A stretch of DNA of 64,000 bases from BOG-938 sp035524315 (GTDB lineage: Bacteria; Pseudomonadota; Alphaproteobacteria; Caulobacterales; Caulobacteraceae), in assembly GCA_035524315.1 (NCBI GenBank), contig DATKPD010000085.1:1-64000 (forward strand), given 5' to 3'. Below, piece by piece: positions 29,349 through 38,560 of this stretch. The translations under genes were made by a program, and so were the position numbers. Below the pieces are notes generated by a model, which saw only the letters and a list, made by a program, of their open reading frames with translations, was not told the DNA's origin and searched no databases. How positions within the stretch are numbered: the stretch's first letter is position 1; each line of letters opens with the position of its first letter.

Positions 29349-29944
29349 GGCTTGGCGGTCAGGGCCACGTTGGTGACGGTCGAGGGGGTGACCGGCGGGG
29401 CGGGGAACAGCTTGGTCGGTTTGGGACCGATGCCGATGCAGCCGAGCGACTGGGCCAGGCCCTTCAGATAGGAGCGCCGCTCCCGGCCGGCGGCGATGGC
29501 CGACTGCACCGCTTCGTCGTGCTGCTGGGCGCCGGTCATGTAGCGCACCCAGCTCTTCATCGGAATCCAGCCCTCGGCCACGTCCTTGACCGCCGCGACC
29601 CCGGCGTTGGCCGCGTACTCGGCCCCGCGATCGCTTCGGCTCTTGGCCGCCTTCTTGATGTCGATGTCCGGGCCCAGAGCATCGTCCAGGCGACCGAGCT
29701 CGATCGCCAGCGCGCCGCAGTTCAAGGGATTGGGCCGGGCGTAAACGTCGCTCTTGGCCTCCAGCAGCACGACCGGAATCTGTGTGCGGACGACATTGAA
29801 GTCCTGCAACGGCGCGCTGACCGCGCCGCCGATATTGGCGCGGGTGGTGTCCGTGGCGGTCTTGACCGGCTCGGGCGTAGCGCAGGCCGCCAGGGCGGCG
29901 CAAAGCACGACGGTCGAACACAACGACACGTAAGCGGTGCGCAT
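29345..29944 (-). CDS. Putative lipoprotein of unknown function
   Basis: A 199-aa protein with a lipobox ALAAC (mature Cys about residue 21) and a mostly helical, Ala-rich body containing two further Cys (LNCGALAI, LGCIGIG). Phrases such as PVVLLEAKSDVYARPNPLNC have no family I recognise. It is convergent with tgt, sharing stop bases, and faces away from tRNA-Lys. Probably anchored in the envelope. Confidence 0.75.
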   Translation of the reverse strand: MRTAYVSLCSTVVLCAALAACATPEPVKTATDTTRANIGGAVSAPLQDFNVVRTQIPVVLLEAKSDVYARPNPLNCGALAIELGRLDDALGPDIDIKKAAKSRSDRGAEYAANAGVAAVKDVAEGWIPMKSWVRYMTGAQQHDEAVQSAIAAGRERRSYLKGLAQSLGCIGIGPKPTKLFPAPPVTPSTVTNVALTAKP

Positions 29945-30071
29945 GAGCGCGTCTCCCTGGGTACTATTTGGCCGTACTGTGGCCTTTAGCGCTTGTCCGG
30001 TCCAGGGGGTTCCGCCTATGGTCCCGCGCGCTTCGCCGCACCCTTGGCCAGCTTCGGGGGCGGGGCGACAG

Positions 30072-30146
30072 GGGCCGGTAGCTCAGCGGTAGAGCATTCG
30101 ACTTTTAATCGAATGGTCCTGGGTTCGATTCCCAGCCGGCCTACCA
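30072..30146 (+). tRNA. tRNA-Lys (anticodon TTT)
   Basis: A 75-nt tRNA including an encoded CCA. Acceptor GGGCCGG (30072-30078) pairs with CCGGCCT (30136-30142; the end pair is G-T). The D arm is GCTCAGCGGTAGAGC, the anticodon stem TTCGA/TCGAA encloses CTTTTAA with anticodon TTT, and the T arm is CTGGG-TTCGATT-CCCAG. The 3' part (30115-30146) has an imperfect copy at 44672-44701. Confidence 0.97.
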
Positions 30147-30410
30147 CCCATTTGACTCCCGCGCGATTACAGGCCCGCCGATACGGGCGCGCGTAACGTC
30201 GGGTGCGCGCCAAACCCAGTTTGGCGGTCTTGCGCCGTTCCCGTTCGGGTGATGGCGGGTCTAAGCAAGAATTCATGGGCAAGGGCGGCTTAGCGATTTC
30301 CCCGTTTCGACGGGGAACAAAGAATGTCGCCATCGGACTGCGATCTGGGCTCTCTCGCCGCCCGGACAGGCATCAAGAGGCGCGACGCTGGCCAAATTTC
30401 GGAATTCCGC
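30147..30410. other. Intergenic region downstream of tRNA-Lys
   Basis: 264 bp without a supported gene. It contains a stem CCCCGT-TTCG-ACGGGG at 30300-30315, without a T-run. If the catabolic region is an island, this is where its left junction would lie. Confidence 0.4.
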
Positions 30411-31238
30411 ATGCTGATCGTCGATGCGCAGATCCATCCCTGGGCGCGCGGGGAGGCTACCGGCCACCATCGCAAATCCCCGATCACCACGGAGATCTTG
30501 CTCCAGGAAATGGCCAGCGCGGGCGTCGACCGGGCGATTCTGGTTCCGCCGTTGTGGGATCGCGGGGGCAATGCCTATGCGCTGTCGGCGGCCAAGGCCC
30601 ATCCGGACCGATTTGCGGTCATGGGCTTGCCGCCGGCGGGGGGATTCGATCCCAAAAACGGTCGCGGCCGATTGACCGAGTGGATGAACCAGCCGGGTAT
30701 GGCCGGCCTGAGGTTCCTATTCAATGCGCCGGATCGGGCGGCGCCGCTGCTGGATGGCGCGCTGGAGTGGATCTGGCCCCTGGCGGAAGATCTTGGCCTG
30801 GTGGTCGCGATGCTGGCGCCCGGCCGTCTCGACCGGGTCGCCGGGATTGCAGAACGTCATCCTCGGCTGAAGCTGATCGTCGATCACCTTGGCGTTCCTC
30901 GCGGCGCATCAGGCCCCCGCGCCTTCGATCACCTGCCGGAACTGATCGCTCTCAGTCGCTTCGCCAATGTTTCGGTCAAGGCGGTCGCGGTCTGTGATTA
31001 CGCCCAGGACGTCTACCCGTTTCCCTCGGTTGAGGCGCCGCTGCGGCGGGTGTTCGACGCCTTTGGTCCAGGCCGCGTCATGTGGGGCAGCGACCTGTCC
31101 CGCCTCAAACATTCCTATCGCGAGTGCGTCACGCACTTCACCGAGGGGCTCCCCTGGTTGTCGGACGACGATCTGCGCCAGGTCATGGGGACGAACATGT
31201 GTCGAATGGTCGGCTGGATGCCCCCCGTGGCCGCCTGA
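30411..31238 (+). CDS. Amidohydrolase-family (TIM-barrel) metal-dependent hydrolase
   Basis: A 275-aa protein of the amidohydrolase-2 group (COG3618-like). The start MLIVDAQIHPWARGE has a DxQxH variant of the DxHxH metal motif. Later blocks are LKLIVDHLGVPRG (His ligand) and RVMWGSDLSRL (catalytic Asp), ending NMCRMVGW. Relatives hydrolyse lactones (such as 2-pyrone-4,6-dicarboxylate) or decarboxylate aromatic acids. It is the first gene after tRNA-Lys and precedes the other catabolic genes on the same strand. Substrate not known. Confidence 0.8.
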   Translation: MLIVDAQIHPWARGEATGHHRKSPITTEILLQEMASAGVDRAILVPPLWDRGGNAYALSAAKAHPDRFAVMGLPPAGGFDPKNGRGRLTEWMNQPGMAGLRFLFNAPDRAAPLLDGALEWIWPLAEDLGLVVAMLAPGRLDRVAGIAERHPRLKLIVDHLGVPRGASGPRAFDHLPELIALSRFANVSVKAVAVCDYAQDVYPFPSVEAPLRRVFDAFGPGRVMWGSDLSRLKHSYRECVTHFTEGLPWLSDDDLRQVMGTNMCRMVGWMPPVAA

Positions 31239-31443
31239 GCGGTCGTGTCGGGCGCTGCACTCGACGCCATCGGCCGTCCCGGCTGGTTTCACACGATAGC
31301 CCAACCTCCCCATCTCAGCGAAAAGTTATGGGGTGAATACTTTTGGCATGAGGCGGCCTTTTCCACTGCGAAGTAGCATCGGCCCGAAGTGAACGTGAGC
31401 CCGCACGGGCCGCGGCAAGGCGTTTGACATAGGGAGACATGAC

Positions 31444-32484
31444 ATGCGCGGGGTCGTATTGGCCGGCACTGCCGTGACGCGCCCGGACTGCGTCGGATCG
31501 CTTTATCGGCTGGAAGAGGGCGGGGCCTGGGAAAAGGTCGCCAGCATCCCCGCGGACGCCTCGGTCCAGGCGATCACCCCTCATCCGACCGAAAAGGACG
31601 TCGTGTTCGCCGCCACGCGCAAGGGCGTGTTCCGGTCGGGCGACGCCGGCCGCACCTGGGCCCAGCTGAGCGCCCCCACCGAAGGCCGTCAGTACTGGTG
31701 TGTCGCCATCAACCCCGACAATCCGAACCTGATGTTCGCCGGCGGCGGCCCTCCGGGCTTTTTCCGCAGCGAAGACGGGGGCGAGACCTGGCAGGCGACC
31801 CGGTGCGACCACCCCGAGCGTTTCAAGATCACGTTCGGGCATTCTCGCGCCATGAAGGTGGCGTTCCATCCGACCAATCCCGACATCCTGTATTCGGCGG
31901 TCGAGATCAACGGCCTGTTGGTCAGCACCGATGGCGGCGACAGCTGGCGGGCGGCCAACAACGGCGTGGACCATCTGTCCCACGTGCCCGAGCTGCAGAA
32001 CCGGGAAGTCACCGACGACGACACCGAGGGCATGTACGACGCCCACTCGGTCTGCACCACCAAGGCCCGGCCCGACACCGTGTTCTATGGATGCCGCATG
32101 GGCATCTTCTCGACCGACGATCTCGGCGAGAGCCTGACCGATCTGGAGGTGCGCCGTTTCGCCCCGTTCCGTTACACCCGCGACGTGCGCGTTTCCGCCG
32201 ACGATCCACGCACCCTTTACGCGTGCTTCAGCATCGCGTCGCGCAGCCACGCCGGCGCCATGTACCGCTCGACCGATCTGGGCGAAACCTGGAGCCGGGT
32301 CGACGAGGCCATGACCGCCAAGAGCACCATCATGGGCTTTGGCGTGCACGCCATGGACGGCCGCGGCGTGGCCTCGGTCACGCGCCACGGGCAGGTGTTT
32401 CACACCACCGACGGGTGCGCCACCTGGGCCGAAACCCAGCTGCCCCCCGACGCCGGCGACGCCTTCTGCGCCGCCATCCTTTAG
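31444..32484 (+). CDS. BNR/Asp-box repeat beta-propeller protein
   Basis: A 346-aa protein with five Asp-box motifs (S/T-x-D-x-G-x-x-W): RSGDAGRTW, RSEDGGETW, STDGGDSW, RSTDLGETW and TTDGCATW. These sit at the turns of a propeller, as in sialidases and VPS10/photosystem assembly-like proteins, but no catalytic sialidase set is visible. No signal peptide, so it should be cytoplasmic. AGGGAG precedes the ATG. It heads a run of catabolic genes and might bind or act on a pathway intermediate. The 205-bp gap upstream (31239-31443) should contain the promoter. Confidence 0.75.
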   Translation: MRGVVLAGTAVTRPDCVGSLYRLEEGGAWEKVASIPADASVQAITPHPTEKDVVFAATRKGVFRSGDAGRTWAQLSAPTEGRQYWCVAINPDNPNLMFAGGGPPGFFRSEDGGETWQATRCDHPERFKITFGHSRAMKVAFHPTNPDILYSAVEINGLLVSTDGGDSWRAANNGVDHLSHVPELQNREVTDDDTEGMYDAHSVCTTKARPDTVFYGCRMGIFSTDDLGESLTDLEVRRFAPFRYTRDVRVSADDPRTLYACFSIASRSHAGAMYRSTDLGETWSRVDEAMTAKSTIMGFGVHAMDGRGVASVTRHGQVFHTTDGCATWAETQLPPDAGDAFCAAIL

Positions 32485-32511
32485 CGCTGAACGTTCGGTG
32501 TGGGTTTAGCC

Positions 32512-33405
32512 ATGGATTATCGCGACCATCCGGCCCTGCCGGCGATGATGGGGACCTATCCCAAGACAGACGCGCTCAAGGCCAAGGCGCTCACCAGCGA
32601 CCTGTTCACCCTGGACTATGGCCCGGTCGATGTCGCGCAGAAGGCGTTCAAGGCGGTTGTGCGCGACTTGAAGTACGACGTCGCCGAACTGGCGATCGTC
32701 ACCTTCCTGCAGGCCTTCGCCCAGGGCCGGCCCTATGTGCTGCTGCCGTTCGTGATGAACGGCGGCTTCCACCACAAGAGCATTCTGTGCCGGGAAGACT
32801 CGCCCCTGACGCCGCATGATCTGGCGGGGCGCCGGATCGGCGGGCGCGCCTACACCCAGACCACGCCCACCTGGGTGCGCGGCATACTGATGGACGACTA
32901 CGGCCTGAAACTCGATAGCGTGGAGTGGCTAAGCCAAGAGGAGGCGCACGTCTCCGGCTACGAAAATCCGCCGTGGGTGCGCCAGATGGACTCGGCCCTC
33001 AGCCTGGAACAGATGCTGATCGCCGGCGAGGTCGACGCCGTGATGGGCGGACAACTGGCCGGCGACGCGCGCGTGCGCAGCCTGATCCCCGACGCCAAGC
33101 AGGCGGCGCTGGACTGGTACGCCCGCCACAAGGTCGTGCCGATCAATCATATGATCGCGGTGCGACGCGAACTGGCCGAACAGCGACCGGACATCGTGCG
33201 CGCGCTGTTCGGCATGCTGCGGGAGTCCAGGCGGCTGGGCGAGGGCGCGCCGGTGGAGGACGCCATCGACCTGCTGCCTTCCGGCTTCGACGCGGTCAGG
33301 CCGGGGGTGGAAATGATCATGCGCTTTGCGCTGGAACAGGCGCTCATTCCGCGCGCCTATGCGTTCGAAGACCTGTTCGGTCCGGTCATAAAAGCCTTGG
33401 CGTGA
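32512..33405 (+). CDS. 4,5-dihydroxyphthalate decarboxylase-like protein
   Basis: A 297-aa protein with the substrate-binding-protein-like fold seen in Pht5-type 4,5-dihydroxyphthalate decarboxylases and some ABC binding proteins. Typical blocks are LKYDVAELAIVTFLQAFAQG, LPFVMNGGFHHKSILCRED, LTPHDLAGRRIGGRAYTQTT and WVRGILMDDYGL. No signal peptide is present, favouring an enzyme over a transport receptor. Pht5 acts on 4,5-dihydroxyphthalate to give protocatechuate. ATG 32512 is used; an in-frame GTG at 32500 is possible. Confidence 0.7.
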   Translation: MDYRDHPALPAMMGTYPKTDALKAKALTSDLFTLDYGPVDVAQKAFKAVVRDLKYDVAELAIVTFLQAFAQGRPYVLLPFVMNGGFHHKSILCREDSPLTPHDLAGRRIGGRAYTQTTPTWVRGILMDDYGLKLDSVEWLSQEEAHVSGYENPPWVRQMDSALSLEQMLIAGEVDAVMGGQLAGDARVRSLIPDAKQAALDWYARHKVVPINHMIAVRRELAEQRPDIVRALFGMLRESRRLGEGAPVEDAIDLLPSGFDAVRPGVEMIMRFALEQALIPRAYAFEDLFGPVIKALA

Positions 33406-33430
33406 AGCCGAGCGGTCAGGGAGGAAGCCG

Positions 33431-34369
33431 ATGCCGTCGCTGATATCGAAGATGGCCTTCGTCCGGTTGAGCGCGCCGGACCTGAGCCGAATGGAAGCCT
33501 TCCTGCTGGACTTCGGCATGATCACCGCGCACCGCGACGAGCGGCGCCTCTACATGCGCGGCATCGGGGCCGATCCTTATCTGCACGTGACCGAGCTGGG
33601 GCCGCCCGGCGTGATCAGCTGCGCCTACCAGGTCGATGACGAGGAGGTCCTGAAGCGGCTGGTGCGATCCGGCGACGCCTCGGAAATCGTCACGTTGGAT
33701 GGCCCTGGCGGCGGCAAGAGCGCCCATCTGCGCGACCCCAACGGCTGTTGGATCGAGCTGGTGTGCGGGCGCGAGCCCGCGGAGCCCGTGGCGCGTCGCC
33801 CGGCCGTTCGCCCGCCGGACGGAATCAGCAAGATGTCGGGCTCGGCGCGCGTGGTGCGCATCGCCCACACCGCTTGCATGACGCCGAACCTCGCGCCGAC
33901 CATCGCCTGGTACCAGGACAAGCTGAAGGTCATTCCCACCGACGAACTCTATATCGGCACGCGCGACAAGGTGCTGGGCCAGTTCAACCGCGTAGACCTA
34001 GGCGAGGAACTGGTTGACCACCACATCGTGTTCATCCTGCGCGGCGCGGCGGCGGGCCTGCATCACGTCTCGTTCGAGGTCGAGGGACCGGACGATATCT
34101 TCTTCGGCTTCAGCCACCTGGAGCACGGCGGCTACGACCATGTGCGCGGAATCGGCCGCCATGCCTTGGGCAGCCAGATCTTCGATTACTGGATGAGCCC
34201 GTTCAACCAGATGCACGAGCACTGGTACGCCTCGGAGAAGATGAACGCCTCCAGCGGCATGGGCTACATCCAGATCGGCGAGGGCATGACCCACGACACC
34301 GGCGAGAAGCCCCCCGAGCGCTTCACCAAGCAGGCGACGCCCTATGTCGGCTGGCCGGTGATGGCTTGA
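33431..34369 (+). CDS. Type I extradiol dioxygenase-like (VOC superfamily) protein
   Basis: A 312-aa protein with two vicinal-oxygen-chelate modules, the layout of type I extradiol dioxygenases that open catechols with Fe(II). Probable metal ligands are His146 (RIAHTACMTPN), His212 (GLHHVSFEVE) and Glu263 (NQMHEHW). The GIGRHALGSQIFDYWMSPFN segment matches the conserved block around the active-site Tyr. GGAGG-like sequence precedes the ATG. It is followed by a LigJ-type gene, so ring cleavage is the likely role. Confidence 0.8.
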   Translation: MPSLISKMAFVRLSAPDLSRMEAFLLDFGMITAHRDERRLYMRGIGADPYLHVTELGPPGVISCAYQVDDEEVLKRLVRSGDASEIVTLDGPGGGKSAHLRDPNGCWIELVCGREPAEPVARRPAVRPPDGISKMSGSARVVRIAHTACMTPNLAPTIAWYQDKLKVIPTDELYIGTRDKVLGQFNRVDLGEELVDHHIVFILRGAAAGLHHVSFEVEGPDDIFFGFSHLEHGGYDHVRGIGRHALGSQIFDYWMSPFNQMHEHWYASEKMNASSGMGYIQIGEGMTHDTGEKPPERFTKQATPYVGWPVMA

Positions 34370-34430
34370 TCCAACGAAATCAGGACCGTCCGGCGAAGGC
34401 GCGGTGGGGACGGCAAAGGGAGACCACGCC

Positions 34431-35441
34431 TTGATTATCGATTGCCACGGCCATTTCACCACCGCGCCAAAGGCCCTGCACGACTGGCGGCGCAATCAGC
34501 TGGACTGCGGCAGCCCGGTCTATGGCCAGCCGCTGCAGATTTCCGACGACGAGCTGCGCCAGGCCTTGGAAGGGCGCCAGCTGCACGAGCAGCGCACCCG
34601 TGGCCTGGACATGACGCTGTTCTCGCCCATCGCCGGCCAGATGGGCCATCATCTGGGCACGCCGCAGAACAGCATCGAGTGGTCGATCGTCTGCAATGAC
34701 CTGATCGCGCGCGTGTGCGCCCTCTATCCGCGGAATTTCGCCGGGGTCTGCCAGTTGCCGCAGTCGCCGGGCCAGGACCTGAGCGCCTCGGTCAAGGAAC
34801 TGGAGCGCTGCGTCAACGAGTTGGGTTTCGTCGGCTGCAACCTTAATCCGGACCCCTCGGGCGGCTACTGGACCGACCCGCCACTGACCGACCGCATCTA
34901 CTATCCGCTGTACGAGAAGATGTGCGAGCTGGACGTGCCGGCGATGATCCACGTCAGCAGCTCGTGCAACCCGTGCTTCCATCACGTGGGCGCCCACTAC
35001 CTTAACGGCGACACCACGGTGTTCATGCAGTTCCTGCTCAAGCCCGAGCTGTTCAAGGACTTCCCCGACCTGAAATTCGTCATCCCCCATGGCGGGGGCG
35101 CGGTGCCCTATCACTGGGGCCGATACCGCGGGCTGGCGCAGGACATGGGCCTGGCCAAGCTCGACGAGGGCATCCTCAAGAACGTGTTCTTCGATACCTG
35201 TGTCTATCACCAGACCGGGATCGACCTTCTGACCAAGCTGGTGCCGACCAGCAGCATCCTGTTCGGCTCGGAAATGATCGGCGCGGTCAAGGGCATCGAT
35301 CCGGAGACCGGCTTTCACTACGACGACACCAAGCGCTACGTCGCCTCCACGCCCTTCCTCAGTGAACGGCAGCGCGATGCGGTGTTCTTCCAGAACGCCC
35401 TGCGCGCCTATCCCAAACTCAATCAATGGCTTCACCTGTGA
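34431..35441 (+). CDS. ligJ: LigJ-type 4-oxalomesaconate hydratase
   Basis: A 336-aa amidohydrolase-superfamily enzyme closely resembling LigJ, which hydrates 4-oxalomesaconate in the protocatechuate 4,5-cleavage and gallate pathways. Matching stretches are IIDCHGHFTTAPKALHDWR, GCNLNPDPSGGYWTDPPLTD, AMIHVSSSCNPCFHHVGAHY, VIPHGGGAVPYHWGR and FGSEMIGAVKGIDPETG. The TTG start at 34431 is chosen because AAGGGAG (34416-34422) precedes it and the protein then begins MIIDCHGH as in LigJ; a GTG at 34404 is possible. The activity here is inferred from similarity. Confidence 0.85.
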   Translation: MIIDCHGHFTTAPKALHDWRRNQLDCGSPVYGQPLQISDDELRQALEGRQLHEQRTRGLDMTLFSPIAGQMGHHLGTPQNSIEWSIVCNDLIARVCALYPRNFAGVCQLPQSPGQDLSASVKELERCVNELGFVGCNLNPDPSGGYWTDPPLTDRIYYPLYEKMCELDVPAMIHVSSSCNPCFHHVGAHYLNGDTTVFMQFLLKPELFKDFPDLKFVIPHGGGAVPYHWGRYRGLAQDMGLAKLDEGILKNVFFDTCVYHQTGIDLLTKLVPTSSILFGSEMIGAVKGIDPETGFHYDDTKRYVASTPFLSERQRDAVFFQNALRAYPKLNQWLHL

Positions 35442-35463
35442 AGCCGATCTCGACGGGTGAGAC

Positions 35464-36243
35464 ATGGACCTTGGAATAGCTGGCAAGGCGGCGCTGGTTT
35501 GCGCCTCGACACGCGGTCTTGGCCTGGCGTGCGCCACCGCCTTGGCGCGTGAGGGCTGCGACGTCTACATCAATGGGCGCGAGCAGGATAAGCTCGACGA
35601 GGCGGCCGAAGCCATTTTCGCGGCCACCGGCCGGCGTCCCAAAACCATAGCGGCCGACCTGAACACGCTGGAAGGACGCGACAAGATCGTCGCCGCCTGT
35701 CCCGAGCCTGACATCCTGATCAACAACAACGCCGGACCGGAGCCGGGCAAGATCGCCGACTGGTCTCGCGAAGACTGGCTGGGCGCGGTGGAGGCCAACC
35801 TGTTGGCGCCCGTGTTCCTGATCAAGGCGTTCGTTCCGGGCATGCGCGCGCGCAAGTTCGGCCGGATCGTCAACATCACCTCGGCCATGGTCAAATCGCC
35901 CAGCGCGACCATGGGCCTGTCGGCGGCGGTGCGCGCCGGCCTGACGGCGCTCAGCAAGTCGGTCCAGCGCGACAGCGTGGTGGACAATGTGACCATCAAC
36001 AATCTGCTGCCCGAGCGTTTCGACACCGACCGGCAAAAGTACATGGCCGCGCGCATGGTGAAGAATGAGGGCATCACCACCGAGCAGGCGCGGGCCAAGA
36101 TCGCCGCGACCATCGCCGCCAAGCGCCTTGGCGATCCGGCCGAGTTCGGCGACGCCTGCGCCTTCCTGTGCAGCGCCCAGGCCGGCTTCATCTCGGGTCA
36201 GAATCTTCAGCTCGACGGCGGCTCTTACGCCGGCCTGGTTTAG
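35464..36243 (+). CDS. Short-chain dehydrogenase/reductase family protein with altered active site
   Basis: A 259-aa Rossmann-fold SDR. Cofactor loop ASTRGLGLA (14-22), NNNAG (87-91), Ser140 in NITS and the C-terminal ISGQNLQLDGG are all in place. The catalytic YxxxK is replaced by S-A-A-V-R at residues 153-157, so the standard Tyr/Lys pair is missing. A subgroup of SDRs shares this LSxAxR pattern, and may use other chemistry. It sits between ligJ and the FAH-family gene, with 22 bp and 11 bp gaps, clearly in one operon. Confidence 0.85.
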   Translation: MDLGIAGKAALVCASTRGLGLACATALAREGCDVYINGREQDKLDEAAEAIFAATGRRPKTIAADLNTLEGRDKIVAACPEPDILINNNAGPEPGKIADWSREDWLGAVEANLLAPVFLIKAFVPGMRARKFGRIVNITSAMVKSPSATMGLSAAVRAGLTALSKSVQRDSVVDNVTINNLLPERFDTDRQKYMAARMVKNEGITTEQARAKIAATIAAKRLGDPAEFGDACAFLCSAQAGFISGQNLQLDGGSYAGLV

Positions 36244-36254
36244 GAAAGACAGCC

Positions 36255-37118
36255 ATGCGGTTCGCAACCTTCAACACCAAGGGACGCCAGACCTGGGGCG
36301 TGGTGCGCGATGACGGGGTGGTCGATATCGGCATGCGGCTGGAGGCCCAGTATCCGACGCTGAAATCAGTGATCGCCGCCGGCTGGCCCCAGGCGGTGAT
36401 GGATTTGGCCAGCGCCGCCGCCGACTATCAGGAAAGCGAAATCCGCTATCTGCTGCCGGTACCCGATCCGGCGCACATCTGGTGCCTCGCGCTCAATTAT
36501 GTGGAGCACCACGACGAGGTGCAGAGCGCTGGGCGGGTGCAGGAGTTGCCCAAACAACCCGCCTTGTTCATGCGTTGGGCTGACAGCTTCACCGGCCACA
36601 ACCACCCGCTGATCCATCCGGGCGTGTCGGAGCAGTTCGACTATGAGGGCGAACTTGCCGTTGTGATCGGCAAGGAAGGCCGCAACATCGCCGAGAGCGA
36701 CGCCTTGGACCACGTGGGCGGCTACACCATCCTCAACGACGGCAGCGTGCGCGACTGGCAGTTTCACACGCGCCAGATCACGCCGGGCAAGAACTTCTAC
36801 CACAGCGGTTCGATCGGCCCGTGGATCGTGCCGCGCGACGAGATCGAGGATGTCTACAACCTGTCGATCAAGACCACCCTCAACGGGCAGGTCGTACAGG
36901 ACGGCGCCACCGGCGACATGGTGCATAAGATCGAGAAATTCATCGCCTACGCCTCGACGATCCTGCCGCTGCAGCCCGGCGACATCCTGGCCACCGGCAC
37001 CCCCAGCGGCGTCGGCTTTTCGCGCAAGCCCCCACTGTGGCTAAAGCCGGGCGATCGATGCGAGATCGCCATCTCGGGCGTCGGCGTGCTCAGCAATACG
37101 GTCGAGGCGGCCTCCTAA
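36255..37118 (+). CDS. Fumarylacetoacetate hydrolase-family protein
   Basis: A 287-aa FAH-superfamily enzyme. The metal-binding core shows FDYEGELAVVIGKEGRNI and GYTILNDGSVRDWQ, then KNFYHSGSIGPWIV and the closing DILATGTPSGVGFSR. Members cleave C-C bonds or decarboxylate/hydrate beta-keto acids late in aromatic breakdown. The frame is open upstream, but ATG 36255 follows AGGAAAG and gives the normal start. Likely acts on a ring-cleavage product in this cluster. Confidence 0.88.
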   Translation: MRFATFNTKGRQTWGVVRDDGVVDIGMRLEAQYPTLKSVIAAGWPQAVMDLASAAADYQESEIRYLLPVPDPAHIWCLALNYVEHHDEVQSAGRVQELPKQPALFMRWADSFTGHNHPLIHPGVSEQFDYEGELAVVIGKEGRNIAESDALDHVGGYTILNDGSVRDWQFHTRQITPGKNFYHSGSIGPWIVPRDEIEDVYNLSIKTTLNGQVVQDGATGDMVHKIEKFIAYASTILPLQPGDILATGTPSGVGFSRKPPLWLKPGDRCEIAISGVGVLSNTVEAAS

Positions 37119-37193
37119 AGGCCGCAGACCAGGGCAAAAAAGGTGGCTGCGCCATCCCGCGCTTGATGCAAGGTTGCGCCTGAAAGGTGCGAG

Positions 37194-38396
37194 ATGGAGT
37201 CCACACTACCGAGCTTTTGGCATCTGCGCGTGTTCGAGACCGTCGCCCGCCTGGAAAGCGTCAGCCGGGCCTCGCAGGAACTCCTGCGGTCCCAGCCGGC
37301 GGTGACCAAATCGATCGTCAAGCTGGAGAGCGTGCTCGGCGTCACCCTGTTCGACCGCGCGACCACGGGCACCTATCCCACCGCCGCAGGCGTGGCGGTG
37401 TTGGTGCGCGCTCGCAAGATCCTGGCGGCGGCGGAACAGGCGGTGCTCGAGATCGCCGACCGGCCGGTCGCCCAGCCCTTGGCGGTCGCCACCGCGATCA
37501 CCCGCGCCCACATGCGCGCGGTCATCGCCATCGCCGAAGCCAAGTCGTTCTATGGCGCCGCCGGATTACTGGCGATCTCTGAGGCGTCGCTTCAGCGCGC
37601 GGCGCGTCAGCTTGAGCAGAACGTCGGCTGCAAGCTCTACCGCAACACCGCCGCCGGCGTGGCGACCACCAAGGCGGGCACCGAACTGGCCCGCCGGCTC
37701 AGCCTGATCGGCGGCCAGATCGAGGCCCTGGTCGCCGACGTGGAGCGGTTCAAGCACGCCGAGCAGACGGTGGTCGTAGGGGTGCTGCTGCTGGACCCGA
37801 CCATCCTGCTGACCCGGGCCATCCGCGAGCTAAGCGAGACTTTCGAGAACGCCAAGGTGGTGGTCGTCAGCGGCGGCTATGACGCCCTGCTCAAGAAGCT
37901 GCACGCCAACAACATCGACTTCATCATCGGCATCCTCAAGCGGCCGGACTACGACGCCGAGGCCAAGGAAGAGGCGCTCTACCAAGACCGCTACTGCGTG
38001 GTCGCGCGCAACGGCCATCCCCTGGCAAAAGGCGGAGTCGTGTCGCTCAAGGGGCTGCGCGAATACGATTGGATCCTGCCTCAGCATGGCTCGCCCCGTC
38101 GACTGGCGTTCGAGCAGATCTTCCTGGATGGTCCCTCGCCGAGGGCCAAGGTGGAAACCTATTCACTATCGACCATCCGGTTGACCCTGGCCGAAAGCAA
38201 CGCTCTGACGGTGTTGAGCTGGACCGAGGCGCTGTGCGAACAACGGATCGGTTTGCTCGCCCCGCTCAACTTCGAGGTGCCCCCGCCCGGCCCCGTCATC
38301 GGCCTGACCACGCGCAGGGAGTGGGAGCCGACGGCGGTCCAGGCCGCGTTCGTGGACGCACTGCGCAAAGCCAGCCGGGAATTGCTGCTTCGCTAG
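37194..38396 (+). CDS. LysR-type regulator with two winged-helix domains
   Basis: A 400-aa LysR-family transcription factor, longer than the usual 300 aa. The first winged HTH covers about residues 7-66 (HLRVFETVARLESVSRASQE, LFDRATTGTYPTAAG). A second winged-HTH-like unit follows at about 105-165 (MRAVIAIAEAKSFYGAAGLL, LYRNTAAGVATTKAG). The substrate-binding domain is about 190-400. It is on the same strand as the catabolic operon, 75 bp after it, and probably controls it in response to a pathway compound. Confidence 0.88.
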   Translation: MESTLPSFWHLRVFETVARLESVSRASQELLRSQPAVTKSIVKLESVLGVTLFDRATTGTYPTAAGVAVLVRARKILAAAEQAVLEIADRPVAQPLAVATAITRAHMRAVIAIAEAKSFYGAAGLLAISEASLQRAARQLEQNVGCKLYRNTAAGVATTKAGTELARRLSLIGGQIEALVADVERFKHAEQTVVVGVLLLDPTILLTRAIRELSETFENAKVVVVSGGYDALLKKLHANNIDFIIGILKRPDYDAEAKEEALYQDRYCVVARNGHPLAKGGVVSLKGLREYDWILPQHGSPRRLAFEQIFLDGPSPRAKVETYSLSTIRLTLAESNALTVLSWTEALCEQRIGLLAPLNFEVPPPGPVIGLTTRREWEPTAVQAAFVDALRKASRELLLR

Positions 38397-38560
38397 GGCA
38401 TGGGGTCATTACCTCAAACGCCGCTTTCGCCCGATCACTTCCGTCTTAGTTCCATTACTTTGTCCTAAGCTGGCCTCCCCGCCAGCGGGGGGCTGGATCA
38501 TAGTCAGGCCGTAAAGGCCGAAAAAACGACGTCAGAAGACGCATTGGCCAAAGGGAGGCT

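Noticed and set aside
30300..30315. CCCCGT-TTCG-ACGGGG stem after tRNA-Lys as a terminator
   Set aside because: No T-run follows and it is about 150 bp from the tRNA, so termination there is not supported.
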